From contig CAMFLX010000026.1 of the NCBI GenBank assembly GCA_945957555.1, forward strand, positions 1 to 40,141: a stretch of 40,141 bases of DNA. The letters run 5' to 3'. Under the pieces are notes generated by a model. That model did no database searches and had not been told where the DNA came from. It saw only the letters and a list, made by a program, of their open reading frames with translations. The DNA is from an uncultured Cytophagales bacterium (GTDB lineage Bacteria > Bacteroidota > Bacteroidia > Cytophagales > UBA9547). The first letter of the stretch is position 1; each line of letters starts with the position of its first letter. A program made the translations under genes and the position numbers. Below, piece after piece: positions 26,012 to 35,271 of the stretch.

Positions 26012-27001
26012 TTAAATATTTTGTGAGTAGATCTGTTTTTTTAGAACAACCCTTAACCAAAAGTCTTTGATAAAACCTATGCCGTAGCCTGTCATTTGTA
26101 CGAAAAGCCCACGTACTGTTAGTATGGATACCTGCATGCTCTTGTGTACTGCCAAAGAATGGAAGAATATCGCCAAAACATAAATCAATAACAATGTGGC
26201 TGGAATTTTGCAGATCCAGTATGGCAATAGGGCAACAAGTATCGCAAAAATATAAAACAAGAAAAATGCTGCGGGGAAGAAGTGGGTAAGCTTGAGCGTA
26301 TCTGGGAACAAAAGATAGGTGTTTACCCTTGCCCTTCCGAAGAAATCCATCTGCTTGAAAAAGTGTTTAAAGGTCTCTTTGCGCTTATGGTATACATGAG
26401 CCGTGGGGATGAGCCCTGTGCTAAAGCCTAGTGACATGATTCTAGAACTCAGTTCTATATCCTCCCCAAAGAATGGCAGCTTATAACCATGAGTGGCCTC
26501 GTATACTTTTCTGGAAAAACCCATATTGAAACTTCTTGGGTAAAACTTGCCAACATGGTTTTTATTACCACGAATCCCCCCTGTGGTTAATACTGAAGTC
26601 AGGCAATAATCTATTGCTTTTTGGATCGGTTTGGCGTTTGGATGGAGCTTATCGGGCCCACCGTAAGCATCTAGCCAATGAGAACTCAGGTGTTTATGGA
26701 TGTTTTCTACAAAATCGGGATCAAGTAAGATGTCGGAATCGAGCACAATGAAATAGTCTCCTTTAGACCGGGCAAAGCCATAGTTTCGCGAGAAGCCTTG
26801 GCCGTCATTGCCTTTGAGATGGTAGTATAAGTTGGGTAGCTTGCTTTGGAATTGTTCCACTACCTTATCTGATTTGATCTCAGAACCACTTTCTACAATG
26901 AGTGTCTCAAAGTTTTTATAGGTCTGCTTACATAGACAATTCAAAAGATCTTCGATTTCATCGGGGCGGTTGTATACAGGAACTACTATGGAGTAAAACA
27001 T
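26012..27001 (-). CDS. Family 2 glycosyltransferase, membrane-attached
   Basis: The protein has 329 residues. The GT-A domain begins at once with SIVVPVYNRPDEI, has the nucleotide-sugar/metal motif DSD at 88-90 in FIVLDSDILLDPDF, and an ED pair at 180-181 in FFGEDIELSSR as the likely catalytic base region. After about residue 235 come two or three hydrophobic segments (FFPAAFFLFYIFAILVALL and LLLIYVLAIFFHSLAV) that would anchor it to the inner membrane with the catalytic domain in the cytosol. It transfers a sugar from an activated donor to an unknown acceptor, perhaps a lipid or surface polysaccharide. The gene stands alone with no polysaccharide cluster nearby. Confidence 0.9.
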   Translation of the reverse strand: MFYSIVVPVYNRPDEIEDLLNCLCKQTYKNFETLIVESGSEIKSDKVVEQFQSKLPNLYYHLKGNDGQGFSRNYGFARSKGDYFIVLDSDILLDPDFVENIHKHLSSHWLDAYGGPDKLHPNAKPIQKAIDYCLTSVLTTGGIRGNKNHVGKFYPRSFNMGFSRKVYEATHGYKLPFFGEDIELSSRIMSLGFSTGLIPTAHVYHKRKETFKHFFKQMDFFGRARVNTYLLFPDTLKLTHFFPAAFFLFYIFAILVALLPYWICKIPATLLLIYVLAIFFHSLAVHKSMQVSILTVRGLFVQMTGYGIGFIKDFWLRVVLKKQIYSQNI

Positions 27002-27126
27002 TGCAGAAGTTATTTTAACGTGATCAAATGCGGTGTAAAGTTATGGATTATTAATGGAGTACAAAAAGCTGGTTTGCATAATTTGCACCTGAAATAGGCT
27101 GGTGAATAAGATTATTTAAAGTTTGT

Positions 27127-27158
27127 TTTGTATTATACATATTAGTGTGATATATTTA
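27127..27158 (+). promoter_or_regulatory. Candidate promoter of the 53-residue gene
   Basis: TTTG (27127-27130), 20 bases, then TATATTTA (27151-27158), one mismatch from TAnnTTTG. It would place a start site about 50 bases before the ATG at 27215. Confidence 0.35.
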
Positions 27159-27214
27159 TCCGACAATATACATGTATAAGTTATTATCAACAGCACATAA
27201 AAGCTGGATTTGAT

Positions 27215-27376
27215 ATGGAAAAATTATTATTCGATGTGTCCACAACAACATTTGTGGCCTGTCTTCTTATTCCGATTTCGCTCATTGGTTTGGGTCTCGG
27301 TATTAAAAATGACCAAAAAATACTAATGGTGTGTAGTGGGCTATTATTTGTAATTAATGTGTTTGTATTCCTGTAA
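27215..27376 (+). CDS. 53-residue membrane micropeptide, unknown function
   Basis: The ORF runs ATG at 27215 to TAA at 27374-27376. After a short acidic start (MEKLLFDVS) there are two hydrophobic helices (about 12-30 and 36-53) separated by a charged turn KNDQK, so a small helical-hairpin membrane protein is likely. The frame is uninterrupted, uses varied codons and has a plausible promoter upstream. An overlapping minus-strand frame also exists but encodes nothing recognisable. It lies between the divergent glycosyltransferase gene and htpG. The family is unknown. Confidence 0.55.
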   Translation: MEKLLFDVSTTTFVACLLIPISLIGLGLGIKNDQKILMVCSGLLFVINVFVFL

Positions 27377-27493
27377 GGGGAGAGACAGATTAGACTTTTT
27401 AAGAACACAAATGCGGATATTTGTGTCAAATTGTCATTGTTTTGAGTTTGGAATGCTGTTTGTAACCATTACAGCAAATAAAATTGAAAAACT

Positions 27494-29305
27494 ATGCAAG
27501 AAAAAGGCAATATCTCAATTCATACCGAGAACATTTTTCCAATCATTAAGAAGTTTCTGTATTCTGACCACGAAATCTTTTTGAGAGAGTTGGTTTCCAA
27601 TGCAGTAGATGCCTCCCAAAAACTTAAAAAACTAGCATCATTAGGCGAGTACAATGGTGAGTTAGGCGATTTGAAAGTAAAAGTAGAATTTGATGCCGAA
27701 GCCAAAACCATTACCATTAAGGACAATGGACTTGGGATGACTGCTGATGAAATCAAGAAATATATCAATCAGATCGCTTTTTCAGGAGCTACCGAGTTCG
27801 TAGAAAAGTACATAGACAAAGGTGATGACAAAAAAATCATCGGACATTTTGGCTTGGGCTTCTATTCTGCCTTCATGGTGTCTGAAAAGGTAGAAATCAT
27901 AACATTATCGTATCAAAACGATGCAGTTCCTGCAAGATGGGTCTGCGATGGTAGCACTGAGTTTGAAATCACCACTGCTGAGAAAACAGAAAGAGGTACA
28001 GATATTATTTTGCACATAGCTGAAGATTCGGTTGAGTTTCTTGACAAATGGAGACTTAAAGGGATTTTGGATAAGTATTGCAAGTTTTTACCTATAGAAA
28101 TAGAATTTGATGGTGCGATACTCAACAAAACGCAGCCACTATGGACACGCCAACCTTCTGAGTTGAAGGACGAAGATTATCTAGAGTTCTACAAAGAGCT
28201 GTATCCTACTTCAGAAGATCCATTGTTTTGGATTCACCTCAACGTGGACTATCCTTTCAATCTCACGGGAATCTTGTATTTCCCTAAGGTTAAAAAAGAC
28301 CTAGAGCTCAACAGAAACAAAATCCAGTTGTATTCGCGTCAGGTATTTATTACTGATGAGGTAAAGGATGTTGTGCCTGAATTTTTGATGTTGCTGCATG
28401 GGGTTTTAGATTCTCCAGACATTCCATTGAACGTTTCTAGAAGTTTCTTGCAAGCAGATGGGAATGTGAAGAAAATCAATAGCCACGTTACTAAAAAAGT
28501 AGCAGATAAACTTCATGAATTGTTCAAGAAAGACAAGGCCGCTTTTGAAGACAAGTGGGAGCATATTGGCCTTTTTGTGAAATATGGAATGCTTAGTGAC
28601 GACAAGTTCTACGAAAGAGCGAAGGATTTCTGTTTGTTGCAAAACGTAGAAAAGGAAATTTATACTATTGCAGATTACAGAGAGAAAATCAAAACGTTAC
28701 AAACCGATAAAGACGGAAACTTGGTAATGTTGTATACGCATGATGCTGGCAAATTGGATGCATTTGTACAATCTGCTAAAAAACGCAGTTATGATGTATT
28801 ACTTTTCGACAGCCCTATCGACAATCACTTCATTGGTTTCTTGGAAAACAAAGAGGAAAAAACTCAAATCAAACGTGTAGATTCTGATTCTATTGACAAA
28901 CTAATAGCTAAAGAGGAAAAAACCGAGTTGATATTGAGTGAGGCAGAACAGACAACTTTGAAAGAAGTGTATGAGAAGTCGATCAACAATACTTCTTACA
29001 GGGTACAAATAGAGGCTTTGCCTGTAGATGAGCAACCCGTAACGGTGGTGATGCCAGAGTTTATGCGTCGTATGAAAGACATGGGCGGCATGGGAGGTAT
29101 GAGTTTTATGGGTAGTTTCCCTGATACTTATAATGTGATCGTAAATGGTAACCACGAAATCGCGAAGAAGATCTTGGCGGCTGATGATGCAAAAAAAGAA
29201 GTGTTGGCTAAACATTGCTTCGACTTAGGGTTGCTTTCGCAAGGGCTACTCACGGGTCCTGATTTGTCAAGCTTCTTGAGTAGAAGCGTGAATTTGATCA
29301 GCTAA
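27494..29305 (+). CDS. htpG: Chaperone HtpG (bacterial Hsp90)
   Basis: The protein has 603 residues, near the normal bacterial length. It is an ATP-dependent chaperone of late folding steps. The N-terminal GHKL ATPase has E32, N36 and D39 in FLRELVSNAVDAS, then KDNGLGMT and GHFGLGFYSAFMV; the middle domain contains NRNKIQLYSRQVFITDEVKDVVPEFL. The C-terminal dimer domain is preceded by a glycine/methionine stretch MKDMGGMGGMSFMG around residue 535, longer than I would expect, which may mark a flexible client-contact loop. It ends without MEEVD, as in all bacterial Hsp90. A strong hairpin terminator follows. Confidence 0.98.
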   Translation: MQEKGNISIHTENIFPIIKKFLYSDHEIFLRELVSNAVDASQKLKKLASLGEYNGELGDLKVKVEFDAEAKTITIKDNGLGMTADEIKKYINQIAFSGATEFVEKYIDKGDDKKIIGHFGLGFYSAFMVSEKVEIITLSYQNDAVPARWVCDGSTEFEITTAEKTERGTDIILHIAEDSVEFLDKWRLKGILDKYCKFLPIEIEFDGAILNKTQPLWTRQPSELKDEDYLEFYKELYPTSEDPLFWIHLNVDYPFNLTGILYFPKVKKDLELNRNKIQLYSRQVFITDEVKDVVPEFLMLLHGVLDSPDIPLNVSRSFLQADGNVKKINSHVTKKVADKLHELFKKDKAAFEDKWEHIGLFVKYGMLSDDKFYERAKDFCLLQNVEKEIYTIADYREKIKTLQTDKDGNLVMLYTHDAGKLDAFVQSAKKRSYDVLLFDSPIDNHFIGFLENKEEKTQIKRVDSDSIDKLIAKEEKTELILSEAEQTTLKEVYEKSINNTSYRVQIEALPVDEQPVTVVMPEFMRRMKDMGGMGGMSFMGSFPDTYNVIVNGNHEIAKKILAADDAKKEVLAKHCFDLGLLSQGLLTGPDLSSFLSRSVNLIS

Positions 29306-29326
29306 GATTATACAATATATTCATAA

Positions 29327-29364
29327 AAGAGAATGCCCCATCCCAAACGGTGGGGCATTCTCTT
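29327..29364. terminator. Bidirectional terminator between htpG and the Vgb-like gene
   Basis: AAGAGAATGCCCCA (29327-29340) and TGGGGCATTCTCTT (29351-29364) form a perfect 14-base GC-rich stem with a 10-base loop between convergent genes. Confidence 0.8.
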
Positions 29365-29378
29365 CTTGTATGGGTCCC

Positions 29379-30401
29379 TTAGTTTTTATTCAAAGTAATT
29401 TTGCCTAGTTTATCAGTCATCATTTCGGTAAACCACAAATTACCCTCGTGGTCTAGCCTGATCCGGTGTAACATAGACGTGTTACTTGGGACGATATGAG
29501 TGCTCATAAGTATAGATTGAAGGTTGTCTTGTTTTAGATTTCTGATGGATTTATCAAATTTCATAATATAGTCTTTGCCTTTTGGCTCGGGATTATTCAT
29601 GTCTACATATACTTGGACCCATAGATTCATCTCTCGATCGAAACTTAAAGAGCCTAAAATGTCGTTTTCTTGCAAAGCAGGAACTGTATATTCCACAATA
29701 TTGCCTGACATGTCTATTTTTCCTATTTTCTTTCCGGCTTCTTCGGTAAACCACATATAAGCTTCTAAAGGATCAGGAATGATACCAATAGGCCTACTAT
29801 TCGTCGTAGGTATTTTATACTCTTGCGCAATACCATTTGGTTTAATGTTAAGAATATAACTTGAAAGCAGCTCCGTCCCCCAGACATTTCCGTCAGGGCC
29901 TGCGTTTAGAAATATAGGTAATGCCGCCAAATTTTCTAGTTGGAAGTGTTCAACGGATCTATTTGGGTTTATTTTACCAATCGTGCTGGTACGTTTACCT
30001 GTGAACCATATCGTTTCACCATCTGCTCCAAGGCAAATGCCGTGAGGGGCAGGATTGATTGGTTTTGTGGTGCCATTGACATACATATTCACGTCGATTT
30101 CCTCAGCGGCATTGCCCTTGTCGTCTAGCCTTAGAACTTTTCCAGAAAACTCTAAGGAAACCCACAGTTGCTCTTGTTTATCGAGCAACAAACCATGAGG
30201 ACCACTGCCTTTGGGCATGTTGAAATGTGTTAGCAATTGTCCCGAATAGTCAAATTTGGCAATTTGATCCATTTTTTGTCCAGACACAAAGACAAAGTCT
30301 TTAGTAATCACCAGCTCGTGTGTAGATCCTTGGGCGTTCGTCCATTTTGGATCAAACTCTGTAATGTCAGTTAATATTTTGGGTTCAATAACAGTGTTCA
30401 T
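29379..30401 (-). CDS. Vgb-like (virginiamycin B lyase/SMP-30 type) beta-propeller protein
   Basis: The protein has 340 residues. Repeats of the form (P)HG-hydrophobic-x-D/G-x-x-G-x-x-WF/V-T/S recur through the protein: GPHGLLLDKQEQLWVSLEF, APHGICLGADGETIWFTG, NAGPDGNVWGTE, EAYMWFTEEAGKKIGKID and DHEGNLWFTEMMTDKLG. That is the seven-bladed propeller of streptogramin B lyases. Vgb linearises streptogramin antibiotics by a metal-dependent elimination. Here a histidine (LHRIRLDHEGNLWFTE) sits near the final blade where the catalytic His/Glu would lie, but I cannot confirm the active site. No signal peptide, so cytosolic, unlike many propeller homologues. Resistance to streptogramin should not be assumed from family alone. 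Confidence 0.8.
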   Translation of the reverse strand: MNTVIEPKILTDITEFDPKWTNAQGSTHELVITKDFVFVSGQKMDQIAKFDYSGQLLTHFNMPKGSGPHGLLLDKQEQLWVSLEFSGKVLRLDDKGNAAEEIDVNMYVNGTTKPINPAPHGICLGADGETIWFTGKRTSTIGKINPNRSVEHFQLENLAALPIFLNAGPDGNVWGTELLSSYILNIKPNGIAQEYKIPTTNSRPIGIIPDPLEAYMWFTEEAGKKIGKIDMSGNIVEYTVPALQENDILGSLSFDREMNLWVQVYVDMNNPEPKGKDYIMKFDKSIRNLKQDNLQSILMSTHIVPSNTSMLHRIRLDHEGNLWFTEMMTDKLGKITLNKN

Positions 30402-30655
30402 ATTGTTCTCTTTTGATTTATTATTGCTTATGTAGTTGATTATCTAGAATTCATTACAATATAAAATGAATTTCAATGGTGGACAAATGGAATCATTAAA
30501 GTAGGACCGTTTCAGTATAGGTTTTATGTTACTGTATGGTTTGGCTTTTGAGTGTACCGTAGTTTGATTAAACCAAAATAAAAGCCTAAACTTGTAGCAT
30601 GAATTAATGGAATTCCTTAATTTAAAATTCATAATTTGTCATTCAATATTTCTGC

Positions 30656-31816
30656 ATGAATCTGTCGCTCTTTTTTGATCCCGTTGCGGAGTCTCTCGTT
30701 AATACAAAATCCGATTTTAATACCTTTCAAAATGCTTTTTACATCAATACCACTGGCGATTTGAATTGGAGAGATTGTGACATAGCCTTGATAGGAGTCA
30801 ACGATTACCGAGCGAACGGGGCTGAGGTAAATGTGTCTCATATTGCTGCTGATTTGATCAGAAAGCAGTTTTGTGCACTCAATAAATCGGCAGTAAACTA
30901 TAATATTTGTGATCTTGGTAATCTCCGTAATGGAGAAGATTTTCAAGATACAGAGGAACGGCTTAGAGAGGTTTGTGAAGTATTGATTGAAAATGACGTG
31001 ATACCGCTCATCATTGGGGGGACACACAATTTTTCAGTAGGGCAATACCATGCCTATCAGAAATTTGATAAACTGACCACAGTGCTTAATATAGATGCAA
31101 GCATAGATATGAAATCTGGAGATGGGGACTGTACTAATACTTCCTTTTTAAACAAGATTTTGCTGCATGAGCCTAATTATCTATTTAACTTTATCTTACT
31201 GGGCTATCAAAGTTATATCACCGATCCAGATTTGGTGAATGTGTTTGAGAAACTACACTTCGAACACTATCGCTTGGGTGTAATCAGGGAGAGTTTTGAG
31301 GATGTAGAGCCCATCCTTAGGCAATCAAACATGATCAGTGTAGATCTCGGGGCCCTGAAGATTCAAGATGCCCCTGCTGTATTGCATAGTAGACCATTTG
31401 GCCTTACAGGAGAAGAGCTTTGCAGAATTGCATGGTATGCGGGCTTAAGCGAAAGGGTAAGTTCCTTTGCTCTTTATGAATATTACCCAGACTATGACCA
31501 TAAAGAGCAAACAGCCAATCTCATTGCCACTGCAATATGGTATTTTGTGGAAGGCTTTTACCACAGGATCCAGTATGAAAACTATGATTCTGATAGTTTT
31601 ATGAAATACAATGTATCTGTAAACGGGGTAGACAACCTGGTGTTTTACAAACACAAGTATACGGAGAAGTGGTGGCTGGAAGTACCCAAACCTGATTTCT
31701 CAAAGAAATCAGATGAGGAGTTTGTGGTGGTGCCTTGTAGTTATAACGACTATCTGATGGCTACCAACAATGAATTACCTGAAAGATGGGTAAATATGCA
31801 GGCAAGAATGTTATAA
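30656..31816 (+). CDS. Ureohydrolase (arginase/agmatinase/formiminoglutamase)-fold protein with altered metal site
   Basis: The protein has 386 residues. The fold is recognisable: GGTH at 121-124 (family GGDHS), NIDASID at 145-151 (family DAHxD) and SVDLGALKIQDAP from 228 (family SxDxDxxDP). H124, D147, D151 and D230 are kept, but the metal ligand histidine of DAHxD is S149 and the second aspartate of SxDxD is G232. A normal binuclear manganese site therefore looks broken. An extra C-terminal part of about 90 residues follows the usual end. It is followed by the WG-repeat gene 40 bases later on the same strand. Likely a non-arginase relative or a pseudoenzyme; function unknown. Confidence 0.85.
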   Translation: MNLSLFFDPVAESLVNTKSDFNTFQNAFYINTTGDLNWRDCDIALIGVNDYRANGAEVNVSHIAADLIRKQFCALNKSAVNYNICDLGNLRNGEDFQDTEERLREVCEVLIENDVIPLIIGGTHNFSVGQYHAYQKFDKLTTVLNIDASIDMKSGDGDCTNTSFLNKILLHEPNYLFNFILLGYQSYITDPDLVNVFEKLHFEHYRLGVIRESFEDVEPILRQSNMISVDLGALKIQDAPAVLHSRPFGLTGEELCRIAWYAGLSERVSSFALYEYYPDYDHKEQTANLIATAIWYFVEGFYHRIQYENYDSDSFMKYNVSVNGVDNLVFYKHKYTEKWWLEVPKPDFSKKSDEEFVVVPCSYNDYLMATNNELPERWVNMQARML

Positions 31817-31855
31817 TTGATAAATAGACAATTAAGATCATAATCCATAGAAGAC

Positions 31856-33916
31856 ATGAAAAAACTAGTTGTTATCACTGTACTATGCTTGTTGGGCCTT
31901 AGTACTAGGGCACAAGAGCCTCACATACAGCCCAAAAGGAAACATGGACAAGGCTGCAAGGAGGATTTGTTCAACGTTTTGGACAAACAAACCAAACTTT
32001 GGGGATATAGAAACTTTGAGGGAGAGTGGATCATTCCTGCTTCGTATATGAAAGCCTTCGAATTTGTGGCAGGTAAAGCCATTGTGCAAAAGGGTGCTAA
32101 ACTAGGGGTCATCGACTGTTCTGGTTATCTTATCATCAATTGCGAATACGATGATTTTTTAGAATTTGCTGGGGATAGGGTTTGGGCTAAGAAAGGCAAT
32201 CTTTGGGGACTCATTAGCGACAAGGGACAAGTGATTTATCAACCTGCTTTCGATGAACTTAGGAAGATTGGCTTTGAGAACGATGTGATCTGGGTACGCA
32301 AAGGCGATAAATGGGGTATTTTTTCAGAGAAGACCTTGAGATTTGTCGCAAGCCCTACTTATTCGGATTTTACAGTGGCTTCTGATGAAGTGAGTATAGT
32401 AGTTATTAAAGATACCTTGGGTTTGATAGATAACTTTTCAGGTAAATATATCATAGAGCCGAAGATCACTGATATGGAAAAAATCAGTGGTCGTTGTTTT
32501 GCATATAAAATGAATGGCAAATGGGGCGCAATCAATCATTTGGGAGAGAAGGTTATTAAATCAGACTTTGATCTTCTGAAAAAATGGGAGGCAAGTCTTA
32601 TTCTTGCCCAGAAGAATGATAAATATAAGATCCTTAATGAAAAAGGTAAACCCTTCTCAAATACCTACGATTATATCGGTCCTAATGTAAATGGTTTTGG
32701 GGTATTTAAATTCAATGGTAAATATGGCTATTTGAATAAGACAGGCAGCTTGCTCGTGGCACCAAAGTTTGACCAAGCGGGTAATTTCTTTTTCGAAAGA
32801 GCGATCGTGAAATTGGGCAATAAGTATCAGTTGATTAATAGCCAGGGTAAGTTTTTAAGTGCCAACGTCTATGACCTTGCGGAGCGAGACAGTACTAGGA
32901 AATACTTTGTGGCGACACTTGCTGGCAAGAAACAAATCTTGGATCTAGGAGGTAAGATGGTTCTTAACGAACTGCAAGATGTGAAATTTCACGATTCGGA
33001 AACGAGCATTAGGTTCTCTAAACTCGGTAAGTATGGTGTTTATGACCTGCAAGCAGGCAAGATATTCATCAATCCAGAATATGACGAGGTACAGTTTTTT
33101 AGGTTTGACCAATTCTTGGTAAAGAAAGACGGTAATTGGGGTTTGGCGGATAAGACAGGCGTACTCAAAATCCCCGTGCAGTATGAAAGCATCGATTACT
33201 ACATGGTGGAAGGCAAAGCCCAATATGTAGTAGCGAAGGCTGGTAAAAGAGGTCTTCTGAACGATCAAAATGGACAGATCTTTCCATTGGAATACGAACT
33301 CATTGCGCCTGCGACCAACAAAAACTATGTGTTGAAGAAAGATGGCAAGTATGGTGTGTTGAGTATCAAGGGAGAAGAGTTAGTCCCTTTCAAATATGAC
33401 TACATCAGTAATGTTGTGGAAGAGCCCAATACTCCTGCGCAACCCCTCATTTATCGCAAAGGTAAAAAATCGGGCTTGTTGAACTACAAAGGTGAGGAAT
33501 TGCAAAGTTTAGAAGGTAGCTTGAGATACGTAGGTGAAAGCTTATATGCTCATACGGAAGGTAGCTCAGTAAACCTAATCAATATTAAGGGCGAGACGCA
33601 AAATAAAGATGCCTTACAAGAAGTGACTACCTATAGCGAGGGTCTGATTGCCGCAAAAAAGGAAGGGACTTGGGGATATTTGGCTCGTGGGGGTAAGTTT
33701 GTAATCATTCCAGTGTTTGAAGAGGCTCAGCCCTATCTCAATAAATTAGCTGTCGTGAAGAAAGCAGGCAGATATGGCATGATTGACATGCTAGGCCGTG
33801 AGTTTGTGCCCTTTGAATATGATGGTTATGTAAATAAAGAAGGAAAACGTATTTTTTATAAGGGCACCCAGGCTTTTGAGCTCACCAGGGCTGGAAGGAT
33901 AAAGGCAATGGAATAG
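31856..33916 (+). CDS. Exported WG-repeat protein
   Basis: The protein has 686 residues. The signal peptide is MKKLVVITVLCLLGLSTRAQ with cleavage likely after the alanine. The rest is a long row of WG repeats (KxGxxGxxDxxGxxxIPxxYDxxxxF): examples are KLWGYRNFEGEWIIPASYM, KWGIFSEKT, KYGYLNKTGSLLVAPKFD, NWGLADKTGVLKIPVQYE and RYGMIDMLGREFVPFEYD. By eye there are more than ten. WG repeats form beta-rich, propeller-like or elongated surfaces and are thought to bind proteins or ligands. No lipobox or T9SS C-terminal domain, so periplasmic or outer-membrane-associated. It follows the ureohydrolase-like gene by 40 bases and may share its transcript. Confidence 0.93.
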   Translation: MKKLVVITVLCLLGLSTRAQEPHIQPKRKHGQGCKEDLFNVLDKQTKLWGYRNFEGEWIIPASYMKAFEFVAGKAIVQKGAKLGVIDCSGYLIINCEYDDFLEFAGDRVWAKKGNLWGLISDKGQVIYQPAFDELRKIGFENDVIWVRKGDKWGIFSEKTLRFVASPTYSDFTVASDEVSIVVIKDTLGLIDNFSGKYIIEPKITDMEKISGRCFAYKMNGKWGAINHLGEKVIKSDFDLLKKWEASLILAQKNDKYKILNEKGKPFSNTYDYIGPNVNGFGVFKFNGKYGYLNKTGSLLVAPKFDQAGNFFFERAIVKLGNKYQLINSQGKFLSANVYDLAERDSTRKYFVATLAGKKQILDLGGKMVLNELQDVKFHDSETSIRFSKLGKYGVYDLQAGKIFINPEYDEVQFFRFDQFLVKKDGNWGLADKTGVLKIPVQYESIDYYMVEGKAQYVVAKAGKRGLLNDQNGQIFPLEYELIAPATNKNYVLKKDGKYGVLSIKGEELVPFKYDYISNVVEEPNTPAQPLIYRKGKKSGLLNYKGEELQSLEGSLRYVGESLYAHTEGSSVNLINIKGETQNKDALQEVTTYSEGLIAAKKEGTWGYLARGGKFVIIPVFEEAQPYLNKLAVVKKAGRYGMIDMLGREFVPFEYDGYVNKEGKRIFYKGTQAFELTRAGRIKAME

Positions 33917-34009
33917 TTTCTTGAATTATTAAGTTAAAGATTCATAACTATTTAAAGAGCAATAATCCTTTCTTAAAGAATTTGTATTGTATAATAAGGA
34001 GATTTGAAG

Positions 34010-34034
34010 CCTTGAAAGGAACTACCTTTCAAGG
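34010..34034. terminator. Hairpin over the anmK stop codon
   Basis: CCTTGAAAGG (34010-34019), five-base loop, CCTTTCAAGG (34025-34034) form a perfect 10-base stem. It covers the anmK stop codon and lies between that gene and the convergent WG-repeat gene. No U-run. Confidence 0.5.
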
Positions 34035-35098
34035 TCCCAGATTTCGCCGTATACAGCCCCACCAATTACATCCCGTTCGGCCCCAGTTACAGACCTGAGA
34101 CAGTTACTTTGGTTGAGTAACCTTAGTAGGCCTAAATATGCAAAAATCAGAGCCTCTTTGAATTCTACAGTCTTGCGATCAGGTACTACCACTTCCACAG
34201 CGGTGCAAGCTTCTTTAATACTATCAATCAGAAAATTATTTAAAGCTCCTCCTCCAGTTACGATCATTCTCCCTGATATGGGAGTGAGATTGTTCAAAGC
34301 CCCTTTGATTTGAAGTCCGATGTGTTTGCAAAGTGTATGTAGCGCATCTTGCGGTGTGGCTTTTACACGATTAAGTATAGGTAAAAACTCACGTTCGAAA
34401 AATTCGCGTCCTAATGATTTCGGAGGTGCTTGAGAGAAAAAGGGAAGTATATTGAGTTGCCTCAGCAGAGCCTCATTCAGCTTGCCAGATCTAGCCCAAT
34501 CACCATTGGTGTCGTATTCCGCCCCCAATTGCTGTGCATAATAGTTGAGGCCCATGTTTGCTACTGTGATATCGAAAGCTTTAGAATCGTTATTGCGTGT
34601 TATATTTGCGATCCCTCCCAAATTAAGCAAGTATTCGTATTCGGAAAAGAGGTCTTTGTCTCCTTTGGGTACCAAAGGTGCTCCTTGCCCGCCACTTGCT
34701 ACATCCACAGTGCGGAAGTCACACACTGTAGTAATGCCCGTATTTGCATATATATTTGCCCCACTACCAATTTGGGTAGTAATTCCTAACGCAGGGTCAT
34801 GAAAAATAGTATGCCCATGGGATGCTATAAACTGAGGTTTGATCTGGTATCTGTTGATAAATTCTACCGCTTGTTTTCCTAACCAATGGCCATATTGATT
34901 GTGAAAACGTTGGAACTCGAAAGCTGAATAGTGGTAACACTCATGAAGTGTTTTCTTTAATATATGGTCGTATCTTATGGTTTCACTGTGTTGTATACTA
35001 TATCGCCACTTATTAGAATGCTCAAATGTAACATAAGCAATATCTAATCCATCCAAAGAAGTCCCCGACATCAGACCAAGACCATGAAAAGTTTTCAT
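34022..35098 (-). CDS. anmK: Anhydro-N-acetylmuramic acid kinase
   Basis: The protein has 358 residues, the usual length. AnmK phosphorylates and opens 1,6-anhydro-N-acetylmuramic acid to MurNAc-6-phosphate, recycling cell-wall fragments. The ASKHA-type nucleotide fold shows the N-terminal LMSGTSLDGLDIA (9-21), IASHGHTIFH, a FLNLGG-like LLNLGGIANITR, and the C-terminal GRMIVTGGGALNNFL. The start is supported by AGGAGG immediately before the ATG, unusually close. The gene is single, with no murQ or transporter next to it. Confidence 0.95.
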   Translation of the reverse strand: MKTFHGLGLMSGTSLDGLDIAYVTFEHSNKWRYSIQHSETIRYDHILKKTLHECYHYSAFEFQRFHNQYGHWLGKQAVEFINRYQIKPQFIASHGHTIFHDPALGITTQIGSGANIYANTGITTVCDFRTVDVASGGQGAPLVPKGDKDLFSEYEYLLNLGGIANITRNNDSKAFDITVANMGLNYYAQQLGAEYDTNGDWARSGKLNEALLRQLNILPFFSQAPPKSLGREFFEREFLPILNRVKATPQDALHTLCKHIGLQIKGALNNLTPISGRMIVTGGGALNNFLIDSIKEACTAVEVVVPDRKTVEFKEALIFAYLGLLRLLNQSNCLRSVTGAERDVIGGAVYGEIWDLER

Positions 35099-35205
35099 CC
35101 TCCTAAACTAAGAAAGAAAATAGGATAACGCAAATGACGTTTCTAAATAGTATTTTTGTGGGATATATTGTTGTATATCATATATAAAAAATAACGTGTA
35201 GAACA

Positions 35206-35233
35206 AAAAAGGCTGAGTACGCTCAGCCTTTTT
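35206..35233 (-). terminator. Terminator of the desaturase gene
   Basis: AAAAAGGCTGAG (35206-35217), loop TACG, CTCAGCCTTTTT (35222-35233): a perfect 12-base stem with A and T tracts on each side, directly downstream of the desaturase on its strand. Confidence 0.85.
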
Positions 35234-35271
35234 ATATCTTTTTCATAATATTCTCTTAACGAGTGAGTTGA

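Noticed and set aside
30402..30655. Possible RNA gene or small ORF between the Vgb-like and ureohydrolase-like genes
   Set aside because: Only weak AT-rich inverted repeats such as AATTCATT with AATGAATT; no tRNA-like fold, conserved motif or convincing ORF.
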